Source: Margaritifera margaritifera (taxonomy: Eukaryota > Mollusca > Bivalvia > Unionida > Margaritiferidae). From it: a stretch of 64,000 nt of DNA. The stretch spans positions 3,008,001 through 3,072,000 of the forward strand of contig JAQPZY010001664.1 in assembly GCA_029931535.1 (NCBI GenBank). Reading direction: 5' to 3'. Below are positions 21,282-28,683 of the stretch, piece after piece (within the stretch, counting starts at the first letter, position 1; every line of letters begins with the position of its first letter). Under the pieces are notes generated by a model that did no database searches, was not told the origin of the DNA, and was given only the letters and a program-made list of their open reading frames with translations. Made by a program: the position numbers and the translations under genes.

Positions 21282-22653
21282 CAGTGCACAACGTGTTAAG
21301 TTTCTTCAGTATTGGAAAAGTGGGAAAAAAATATTGCCTTTATAGCCATTTTCGTCCTTCCAATGTTTTAGCATTTAGTCAATGGCATTACCAATAATCA
21401 TGGAATATTTATACTATACGCGTCTCACTTTCATGTAAATAAATTTGGCTCTGTTCATAGTGATATGTGGAGATTTAATTCCTTGTTCTGAATAATATTT
21501 TAAAAGAAATTATCCGTCGTAGCTAGAGAAATTGTGAACGATGCCTGTAGTGAATTGATGATAGTTGCCGTAACGATACACCTCCTCTTCGTTCCAGGTG
21601 TCGTTAATGGGGTCTAAAAAACAATCAGAAGAGTATGGGAGCCACGAACTATTTTTTCACGTCCCCCTGGAATCACGCTACAATTCCGACAGTGATGAAA
21701 TAAAGATTCCTGAATACAATCGTTGCAAGCGCGATGAGCCACACGAAAGTTAGAAATGTGAAGCCCTATCTCTCGAGAACATTCAAAGTCAAAAAAGATA
21801 AAAATCGATGCAATGGTCCAGTTGCTTTTTCTTGTTCTGGACATTTAGTAATTCATTTTTGCTCGTTGTCATATCTTTGAATGTAACACTGATGATCCAA
21901 CTCGACGACTTGGCCACAAATACGGCAAAGTTTCTTTCCTGGATAAATGTGCGACTCTTTATTATTCTTAAGAACACCCGGTCGACACAGGCTGGACACA
22001 CTGTCAGTAATTTACAAGCACATTTTGTTGTTTTATGCGATGTCGCTCGTAACACGTTGGACTCAAGAATGTTCAACTGAAAGTAGAGCATCGAATAATG
22101 TTTTGTCCTTCAGGAGCATAAGGCCTGGACGCCAAACAGCTCCCGATTGTTAAACCCTTGGTCACATTTGTCACAATAGTATCCGTATCCAACAAATCAT
22201 GTGATACTTGTAATGACATCGAAATGTTTTTGGTGATAATAGATGTGAATTTATTTTCCGACTGGGCAATGGAAGCCTAGAAGCAAGAGATCTTTACGAA
22301 TGACTTGAGGGTAAACGTTCAATGTATGACGAGGAGCTAATACGTCTTGAATTTTCTGCACTTCAGTAACTACATATACGGTCTCTTTCAAAATTCCAGC
22401 TTGGTCCAAAAGGATTTTTGCTTCCCTCCGTTGTTTGGCTCCGTTAGAATGTCTAATACTCCTCCATATTCGTCTCCATTCTGTTATATTGGCTTTCTCT
22501 GTATAAGTTCTAGCTACCACAATGACACGGGCTAAACATATTTGATCTTGATCGTTGTTAATGTGGACCATACTTCGTTTTGTAGTGGTAGAATGATCCA
22601 CCAATAAAACTGTTTTGCGCCTTCCGTTACTTGAAGGAGGTGAAACGTGTGTC
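21282..22653 (-). pseudogene. Polinton A DNA polymerase B, N-terminal and exonuclease part
   Basis: Minus-strand fragments match Polinton B 28960-30340. They include a helical N-terminal domain (22650-22260; Thr-Lys-Arg-Ser-Met-Val-His-Ile-Asn-Asn), Cys-rich finger remnants (22130-21880) and the Exo I motif Phe-Phe-Asp-Phe-Glu-Cys near 21790. Proofreading-domain sequence with Phe-Leu-Leu-Lys-Tyr-Tyr-Ser-Glu-Gln-Gly follows near 21500. Unlike copy B, the Exo I aspartate is retained. Many frameshifts. The left end is cut by the transposon at 21278 and the right end by the LTR-like insertion at 22659. Confidence 0.75.
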
Positions 22654-22658
22654 ATATG

Positions 22659-23907
22659 TGTCACGGAATAGTTTGTACAAGAATGCCATTGCATTATATA
22701 TGAATAAAAATTAAGACGGGTTTAGTTGCCGCGTGTAGCGTTAACCGGGGATGTATTAGTTTTAACCTTGGCGATTTAGAAATATTGATTTCTGTTCACT
22801 CACTGCTGCAAGCACAAGCGCTGGTATTGTGGAACTCGTCTTACCTCCGGTTCTTTGGCCGTGGGCGTGACCACGATTACAGTACTTATAGCCTAAATTC
22901 TCTCTGTATCGTCACTATACAAATATGTCTTGTCATGAAGCTGTCCGCTTTACGGAAGCAACCTTCTAGGTATAGGTATGTGAAAATAAAACTCTATTCT
23001 TTCCTGCTATCCGTTCTATGTGATTAAATTTTTTCATATATTAAATAGTTTGGAATTTATTCTAAAATTGTTTTAGAACGTCAGACCTATGTCATATAAC
23101 GCCATCCTATTAGATAGAATATAGTCTGTTCCAAGTAAGACATTTTATAGCTGAACGGACAAGTTGAATTCAATTATATGTTGTATTCGCACTTAAACGT
23201 CTCTTGTATTACACGGTTCAGTCATTGCATTTTTAGCTGTTACGGGGAGTCGTCTAACTCTGTGTTTGCGTACCAGGATACTGCGGTCAATGGTGACGTC
23301 AGTTCGAAGGACAATACTGGTTTACTCAGTGTGAGGGGCCAAAGATTCTGGAATAACGTGTCTGCAGGATAGAGGATTCTTGAGCGATCCCTCGGCATGC
23401 TGGGAGGAACGGACCACATGAGGTCGTTTCTTTCACCATTTGTCTGGAGCTGTGGAATCGGAATCCTGTGCACATCGCTTGGATACCAAGAGATAAAGAT
23501 CATCACATATGTTGATGGAATATTTTGAACCTAAAAATCAGTGTCTATATATGTGACAGTCAATCTAATACAGCATCATATTTGTTGATAAACAATACAT
23601 TTATCATAAATTCATTCATTAATCATATTTGTTGATGAACAATACATTGATTATAATTCCATACATGTATCATATTTGTTAACAATTCCAAACATCGATT
23701 ATATATGTTGATAGATCCATATATCAATCATATATGTTGATAAATTCCATACATTGATCATATCAGTTGACATATGAGATCATTTGTAATTATTTGTTGA
23801 AAGACCATGCTTTGATCTCATCCATTTAAGAACGATATCATTTTTATATCCATTGTTGAACTTTTTGCGCAATAGTAGGGTGTCAGATTTATTGATCATT
23901 AACTTGC

Positions 23908-23985
<78 letters not shown>

Positions 23986-24050
23986 CTCATTCACTTGATT
24001 GTGTTAAGTTTTTCGCTAGATCCAATCCCACCCGGTTTTATCCTGTTACA
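22659..24050 (+). mobile_element. 1.4-kb LTR-like insertion in PolB
   Basis: It begins TGTCACGGAATAG and ends CCTGTTACA, and is flanked on both sides by ATATG (22654-22658 and 24051-24055), a 5-bp target duplication. The polymerase coding of Polinton A continues on either side. The terminal bases resemble the TGTTACGGAATTATG family but the body differs. An AATAAA lies near 22987. The 3' half is AT-rich, with 45-55-bp imperfect repeats containing ATCATATTTGTTGAT (23575-23790) and an (AT)n tract (23909-23980). No coding frame is evident, so it is a solo LTR or a small non-autonomous element. Confidence 0.65.
23909..23981. repeat. (AT)n microsatellite
   Basis: An uninterrupted alternating AT tract of about 72 bp inside the LTR-like insertion. 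Confidence 0.95.
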
Positions 24051-24055
24051 ATATG

Positions 24056-24300
24056 AAGGGTAGCCTTTCCATCGGTCATGTCAACTCATCGTTGGACTAT
24101 TGGACGTGTTGAATTTTTTTCCAAGATTTTGGAAGAGGTTAATTCCTCAGATGTGCTAAACTCGATCCAGACAAGGGATTTCAAACTGGTGTGAGTGATC
24201 GACAGTCTCAAACGATTGTGATCTTTAGCTTGACACTGCCGTTTCAATTTCTCTAACGAAGACTCCAATAAGTCGGTAATAAAGGTAGCTGCTTTCTATG
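24056..24300 (-). pseudogene. Polinton A DNA polymerase B, extreme N-terminus
   Basis: The minus strand encodes Leu-Lys-Arg-Gln-Cys-Gln-Ala-Lys, then Leu-Val-Trp-Ile-Glu-Phe-Ser-Thr, then Asp-Gly-Lys-Ala-Thr-Leu-His. This parallels 28750-28960 of Polinton B. A stop sits near 24085. The LTR-like element splits it from the rest of the gene. Confidence 0.65.
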
Positions 24301-24519
24301 CCGGGACTTGACACTTGGACTTTTTAAATTTGAACGTGTAAGTGTAAGCGGTCGTTATAAATTTCTGGAAGTCACTTTTTGGTTGGTTGAATCCGAAAAA
24401 AATCTTCAAAGGCTACCGAACGACTTTCTTTCTTGGCCGACCTTGACTCTCTCGATCTTGGATAGGAAGAGGTGGATGGTATGAGGCGACACAGAACGTC
24501 GTCGCTTTGCTTCTGGTTT

Positions 24520-25010
24520 CTCCATGGGAGGATGTGATCATTTCATGACGGGGGACAATTTAAGTTTGATTGTATTAACGTTACCTTTCTCCCTATATAC
24601 CCCCCCCCCCCCGTCAAAGAATACATTCATTCAGTTTCAACCTGTGGAGATGAAAGAGCCGCAAAATATCACACTTCTAGTAAGATATTTACAGAGAGTC
24701 ACTCGAAAATACACCTCCAACAAGACTTCTAGAGAGACTGCAGACTCATCTCTCGAGTGAAAATTGAAGATACCTGTTATGTCTGTCTGGAGAAAGGACA
24801 TTGGGCCCCAGAATATCCACAGCATCAATGAAAAGGAATCCCTAAGACAGGAGAAAGCAGGTTCAAATAGGTCCGAGCCAAAAGTAAAGATACCTTTTAT
24901 CATTGTCAAGAAAAAGTACATTTGTTTTCAAAGTGTCCAAAGAAAGTGAAAAAGAGGAGCTTTCAGAAGCCGAAACAGAAGAACCCATTCTAGTAAAGAA
25001 ATTCAATTAA
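24520..25010 (+). pseudogene. gag-like fragment with two degenerate CCHC knuckles
   Basis: In one plus-strand frame around 24770-24960 two zinc-knuckle-like motifs occur. One is Cys-Tyr-Val-Cys-x4-His-x4-Tyr, where the last Cys is lost; the other is His-Cys-x4-His-x4-Cys, where the first Cys is lost. Basic Lys-rich sequence follows. Two in-frame stops are present. The opposite strand to the Polinton genes and the two-knuckle layout suggest a retrotransposon gag remnant. A degenerate Polinton finger is the alternative. Confidence 0.4.
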
Positions 25011-25086
25011 AAAAGCAGAACAAACAGCAGAAGAACAAAACTTCAGTGTATCCATGTCTTGATTTATTTTTTAGTATTCATAAGAT

Positions 25087-25089
<3 letters not shown>

Positions 25090-25144
<55 letters not shown>

Positions 25145-25145
25145 G
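25090..25145. repeat. (CA)n microsatellite
   Basis: A run of about 26 CA units, then CAAGCACACG. Confidence 0.95.
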
Positions 25146-25236
25146 CACACGAACGCGCGTATTTTCGTGATAGGATTGTTTGTGTCTTGATTTGGCAATT
25201 ATGGAGTAGTACCTCTTTTCTAAGAGATCTGGATGG

Positions 25237-25252
25237 CCCTAAAAAGGTCCGT
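25237..25252 (-). terminator. histone-type 3' stem-loop (Polinton A)
   Basis: On the minus strand: GGACCT, loop TTTT, AGGGCC, preceded by CCAAC and followed by ATCCAGATCTCTTAGAAAAG. One mismatched pair. It lies downstream of the minus-strand gene at 25988-25335, in the same relative place as the stem-loop at 28346-28361 of Polinton B. Confidence 0.65.
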
Positions 25253-25334
25253 TGGGTTTGGAAATATTATGGACTTGACAACGTCAACACTAACGCATTA
25301 AACCTTGTCCACGTATAAAGCCTAATGATTATTC

Positions 25335-25988
25335 TGTAGTGGTGGTAGTGACTGCTGCCGCTGCTGGCGTCTTAGTGGTCGTCAGTGTAGTCATGGAAGG
25401 TTTAGAATTCTTGAATTGTGAAGGTGTTTTTCTCTTGGGTCTGGCTAAAGTGGCTTCATACATTTCTCTCAGGTCTTTTAGTTCCGCCAAAATGTCCTAT
25501 AACAGACTGCCAGTTCTGTTTTCAGTGTTCAAGGTTTTCATTTCCTCTTGTTGCTTTCTCGTTTCCTCTTCTTGTTGTTTTTGAACAAATGTCTGTTCTT
25601 TTTGCGTTGCAAAATGTATCTAACTCTGCATTCTGTTTCTTTTAAAACTCATCATATGCCGTCAATGATGGAGAAGGAGGTGAGGGTGGTACCGGCAAAA
25701 TTCTTGCGAGGATAAGAAATCGCAAAGAGTAAAATATAAATCCAAATCATTATCTGGAATTTTACTCGCTACAGCAGTAGTAGTCGTAGTATCACTCCAA
25801 GTATAAGTATTATCCACTACAGGCGTACCCAAACAAAAAGTCTTCATTGCAGTCATGTCTACTATACTAAAACTTCCTAACCGATAAATCGTAGAAACGC
25901 TCTTGAATATATTTATCGAAAGTGACGTCGCGTTTGATGTATTCTGATTGGAAGATACAAAACACGCCCTGATTAATGTATGTGACAC
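25335..25988 (-). pseudogene. Polinton A acidic/coiled-coil terminal protein
   Basis: The minus strand from about 25850 parallels the intact gene at 27676-28320. Shared features are a Ser-Asp-Thr-Thr-Thr-Thr-Thr run, Leu-Tyr-Phe-Thr-Leu-Cys-Asp-Phe-Leu-Ser-Ser-Gln-Glu-Phe near 25720, a Glu/Gln/Lys coiled-coil region (25640-25500) and a Thr-rich tail near 25350. Frameshifts and stops break it. A histone-type stem-loop follows 80 bp downstream. Confidence 0.65.
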
Positions 25989-26091
25989 GCGTTCAGATTG
26001 GCGGAACCTCCAAATCAGTTTCGAACCGATCTTAGACTATATATACTGGTCCGTCCGCCCCTTTTGTCATCAGTCCTCAAGATAAGTCAAG
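25989..26091 (+). promoter_or_regulatory. divergent promoter region of Polinton A terminal pair
   Basis: Between the two divergent genes lie CAGATTGGCGG (reverse CCAAT box, about 26005) and ACTATATATACTGG (TATA box, about 26037-26050). The latter is some 45-50 bp before the ATG at 26092. Layout matches 27444-27675 in Polinton B. Confidence 0.4.
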
Positions 26092-26295
26092 ATGTACACC
26101 AACGTGGTGTCTTCAACTAACATTTCAAGCATGCTATTTGATCCAGACTACCTTATGTATGTGAAGTGATCGTGGACCATCACCAATATAACAGAAACTG
26201 CGATATGGAAGAGACGAGTGTAGATTGAAAGGTTGTAGAGAAGCTTGTGAAGAAAAAAAGTAAAGAGGTGTGAGGGTCAATGTTAACTATCGTTG
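26092..26295 (+). pseudogene. Polinton A short terminal protein
   Basis: From ATG at 26092 the frame matches the intact minus-strand gene at 27443-27210: Met-Tyr-Thr, Met-Leu-Phe-Asp-Pro-Asp-Tyr, Met-Tyr-Val-Lys, then Ile-Trp-Lys-Arg-Arg-Val. A TGA interrupts after Val-Lys (26166) and two more stops follow. The product would be a short basic protein of unknown function. A histone-type stem-loop follows at 26310. Confidence 0.65.
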
Positions 26296-26309
26296 CTTAA
26301 CCCCGCAAC

Positions 26310-26325
26310 GACCCTTTGCAGGGCT
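26310..26325 (+). terminator. histone-type 3' stem-loop (degenerate, Polinton A)
   Basis: GACCCT, loop TTGC, AGGGCT, preceded by GCAAC and followed by ACCCAGATCTCTCAGAAACAG. The last part resembles the purine-rich histone downstream element. One clear mismatch. Same position after the short terminal gene as 27172-27187 in Polinton B. Confidence 0.6.
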
Positions 26326-26329
26326 ACCC

Positions 26330-26895
26330 AGATCTCTCAGAAACAGAAATACTACTCAGTCAATGTCAAAATAGTGTGTTTTATGTGAGTATGTTAGTTT
26401 GTTTTGTATGTCTTTCACAACTAAACTTAAACCCCATCCATCTGTTTTGTGTGTGATGGTGTATAAGTATGTTTTTGTGTATGTCTGAACATTCCAACCC
26501 TTTGCATAGGTGATATTATGTTTGTGTATATTTAAGCACTCCTACCCTTTGCGTGGGTGTTGGTCAGTAGATGTGGATGCTGGTCAGTTAGATGGCATGA
26601 TCGTAAGAAGGTGTGGGTGCTGCTCAGTAAATATGGATAATGATCAGTAGGTGTGAGTGATCTTCAGTAAATGTGGGTGCTGGTCAGTAGGTGCATTTTA
26701 AACCTATATACTAATGTTAAATTCCCACTTAGGCCATGGTGCCATTTTCTAAACTAAAAATTCTAACCTCAATCTTAAATTCCTCTTGAGGCCATAGTGC
26801 CCTTTTCAAACCAAAAATTATATCCTGGATGTTAAAAATAAAAACATTATAACCTCATTGTAAAATTCCCACTGAGGCCATAATAGTAGTATAGG
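26330..26895 (-). repeat. Polinton A right terminal inverted repeat
   Basis: Reverse complement of the layout at 12640-13180: a GT-rich segment, then GTGGGTGxTGGTCAGTA units (26545-26695), then three diverged copies of a block containing GGGAATTTAACATT, TTTTTxGTTT and GGCACxATGGCCT (26700-26885). The outermost bases cannot be fixed because Polinton B's end begins directly beyond. Confidence 0.6.
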
Positions 26896-27150
26896 GAGGC
26901 GACTGGGGGCAATACGGGACTTAACATTAGCCCGTAGGTTAACATTGGGGGGGGGGCGCTTGGGGACAATACGGGAAATCCTATGTTAAATGGGTCCATA
27001 GGTTTAACATGGATGGGGTAGTTGGGGGCAGAAGTGTTTATAGGGCAGAAGTGGTTATATGGTATAAGTGTTTATACGAGCAGAAGTGACACATAGACAA
27101 ACAAAGAAACAAACAAACATAGAAACACCATTGGCAATTTTTGGATTGTT
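26896..27150 (+). repeat. Polinton B left terminal repeat region
   Basis: Contains repeated GGCAATACGGGA, TTAACAT and GGGGGG(C) blocks (26900-27020). Short units with GCAGAAGTG and TTTATA follow (27030-27090), then an AC-rich part. These resemble the TTTAACAT/GGGG blocks of 13860-14030. I take it as the outer end of Polinton B, abutting the end of A. No matching right terminal repeat was found after 42 kb. Confidence 0.45.
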
Positions 27151-27171
27151 TCTTTTCAAAGAGATGTGGGT

Positions 27172-27187
27172 GGCCCTGAAAAGGGCC
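27172..27187 (-). terminator. perfect histone-type 3' stem-loop (Polinton B)
   Basis: On the minus strand GGCCCT, loop TTTC, AGGGCC, with all six pairs formed. It is preceded by CCAAC and followed by ACCCACATCTC and then TTTGAAAAGAAACAA, close to the canonical histone stem-loop plus purine-rich downstream element. It lies 23 bases after the stop codon of the ORF at 27443-27210, as in real histone mRNAs. Confidence 0.8.
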
Positions 27188-27209
27188 GTTGGACTATTTG
27201 TTAACCAAG

Positions 27210-27443
27210 TTAACACATATGGCACCTCTTCACGGGTCTTCTTCTCCTTAAACTTCTACGCACTTCAGGTCCGTAGATGAGCACCCGCTTCAGACACCCT
27301 TGTCTTTCTACATAAACCCTTCTCTTCCAAAGAGCAGTATCTTTTATCTTGGTGATAGCCCATGAAGCTTTCACATACATTGGGTAGTCCGGGTTGAACA
27401 GCATGCCCGATACGATGTTTGAAGATTCAACAGATGTATACAT
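27210..27443 (-). CDS. short basic Polinton terminal protein
   Basis: An intact 77-codon ORF. The N-terminal half has Met-Leu-Phe-Asn-Pro-Asp-Tyr-Pro-Met-Tyr-Val-Lys. The C-terminal half is strongly basic (Val-Arg-Arg-Ser-Leu-Arg-Arg-Arg-Arg). It is not a histone by sequence, but size, basic character, TATA box, short 3' region and histone-type stem-loop all resemble a histone gene. A degenerate homologue is at 26092-26295. Transcribed outward toward the element end, divergently from the gene at 27676. Function unknown; DNA binding is a reasonable guess from composition. Confidence 0.6.
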   Translation of the reverse strand: MYTSVESSNIVSGMLFNPDYPMYVKASWAITKIKDTALWKRRVYVERQGCLKRVLIYGPEVRRSLRRRRPVKRCHMC

Positions 27444-27675
27444 TTTCTTGTCTTGAGAACAGGTGAAACTATGTCACAAAACGCTGGTGTATATAGCCTA
27501 AGAGCGGATCGAAACGGATCGAAATGATCCACCAATCCAAAGGCGCGTTACAAAAAGGTGGATCTCTCTTCCGTTCAGAAGAGAGCGGGGGTGAGTGGGT
27601 GGGTGGGGTGACGTCACCTTCATTATATTGCCACCACAGCGTTCGTACGGTTTTACCTTTTGCGGCATTTTGAGT
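27444..27675. promoter_or_regulatory. divergent promoter between terminal gene pair
   Basis: About 230 bp separates the two divergent start codons. On the minus strand GGCTATATACACC lies about 45 bp before the 27443 start. On the plus strand CCACCAATCC is present near 27530, and GGGTGACGTCACC (27607-27619) is a palindromic CRE/ATF-like site. The layout resembles divergent histone gene promoters. Confidence 0.45.
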
Positions 27676-28320
27676 ATGGATGATACAACGAAAACCATGT
27701 ATTGGGGTGAGCCTGCGACGGAAATCTCGTATGTTCGGAGTGATAGTACGACGACGACGACAACGGCAGCAGTCAACATTCAACCAGAAGATTTTAATTT
27801 GGATTTTGTGGATTTTCTGTCGTCGCAAGAATTTTTGCCTGAAACAACAGCCGTAGTAGAACCACCATCCTTACCCGTTGTGGATGATTTTAGAAAGAGA
27901 CAGAAAGAAGAATTGGAAATTTTTTTGCAGTGTCAGAGAGAAGCAGAAGAAGCATTTCTTCATCAAGAAGAGGAAAGAAGAAAGCAAGAAAAGGAAATAA
28001 GAAAGCTAGAAGAGGAGAAGTGTGAAGGACAGAATGATGGGAGTGATGACCATCTCACGGTGAGTCTGCTACAAGATATTTTAGCAGAGTTAAAGAATCT
28101 GAGAAACATGTATCAGATTTCTTTAACACAACCCAAGAGAAAGAGACCATCACGGGCTAAACATTCTAAACCCATCACATCATCTACGCTCACTACTACT
28201 GAGATGCTACCACCACCATTGACCAATACTACTACTACCAACGCAGCAGCAGGAGGAGGAGTAGGACTTGGCCGTAGAAAGGGATTGAGGCAGTTAAAAC
28301 TTATCATGTCCAGTCCATGA
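27676..28320 (+). CDS. acidic/coiled-coil Polinton terminal protein
   Basis: An intact 214-residue ORF; the ATG at 27676 is preferred over upstream in-frame options because homology with the copy in Polinton A begins there. Residues 15-35 are Thr-rich. Residues 38-52 carry Asp-Phe-Asn-Leu-Asp-Phe-Val-Asp-Phe-Leu-Ser-Ser-Gln-Glu-Phe, an acidic-hydrophobic stretch like an activation domain. Residues 75-120 are a Glu/Lys/Arg/Gln coiled coil. Residues 155-165 are a basic cluster (Lys-Arg-Lys-Arg). A Thr/Gly-rich tail ends in a basic helix. Function unknown; a nuclear regulator is possible. A histone-type stem-loop follows the stop by 25 bases. Confidence 0.6.
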   Translation: MDDTTKTMYWGEPATEISYVRSDSTTTTTTAAVNIQPEDFNLDFVDFLSSQEFLPETTAVVEPPSLPVVDDFRKRQKEELEIFLQCQREAEEAFLHQEEERRKQEKEIRKLEEEKCEGQNDGSDDHLTVSLLQDILAELKNLRNMYQISLTQPKRKRPSRAKHSKPITSSTLTTTEMLPPPLTNTTTTNAAAGGGVGLGRRKGLRQLKLIMSSP

Positions 28321-28345
28321 GTTTGTTAAAAATAAACACCCCAAC

Positions 28346-28361
28346 GGTCCTTTTCTGGGCC
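28346..28361 (+). terminator. histone-type 3' stem-loop (Polinton B)
   Basis: GGTCCT, loop TTTC, TGGGCC, preceded by CCAAC and followed by ACCCAGATCTCTAGAAATAA. One mismatch at the loop-closing pair and one G-T pair. It lies 25 bases after the stop of the gene at 27676-28320. Confidence 0.65.
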
Positions 28362-28683
28362 ACCCAGATCTCTAGAAATAAAATCAAATTGCCAAATCGA
28401 GTAAAAGTTAAAGCCCATCATTGGATTGTGTATGAGTGCGTGTGGGCGTGCGTCAATACTCAAAAACAAAAATAAAAACCAAAAGACACTTACTTTTTTT
28501 CCTTTTTGGTATATTCTTTTTTTTAAAAATCATAATGAACATTTCATAACACATCACTCAAGTACATTTTTTCTTCTTTCACTGTCTGTCTCTTTTCTTG
28601 AATTTCTACACAGGTATCAAGTGTTCTTTTTCTTCTTCACTGTCTTCCAGTCGTTTTGCCTTCTTACATTTCTTGAAGGCGGG

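Noticed and set aside
27210..27443. Histone gene
   Set aside because: Stem-loop and promoter are histone-like, but the protein shows no histone-fold sequence.
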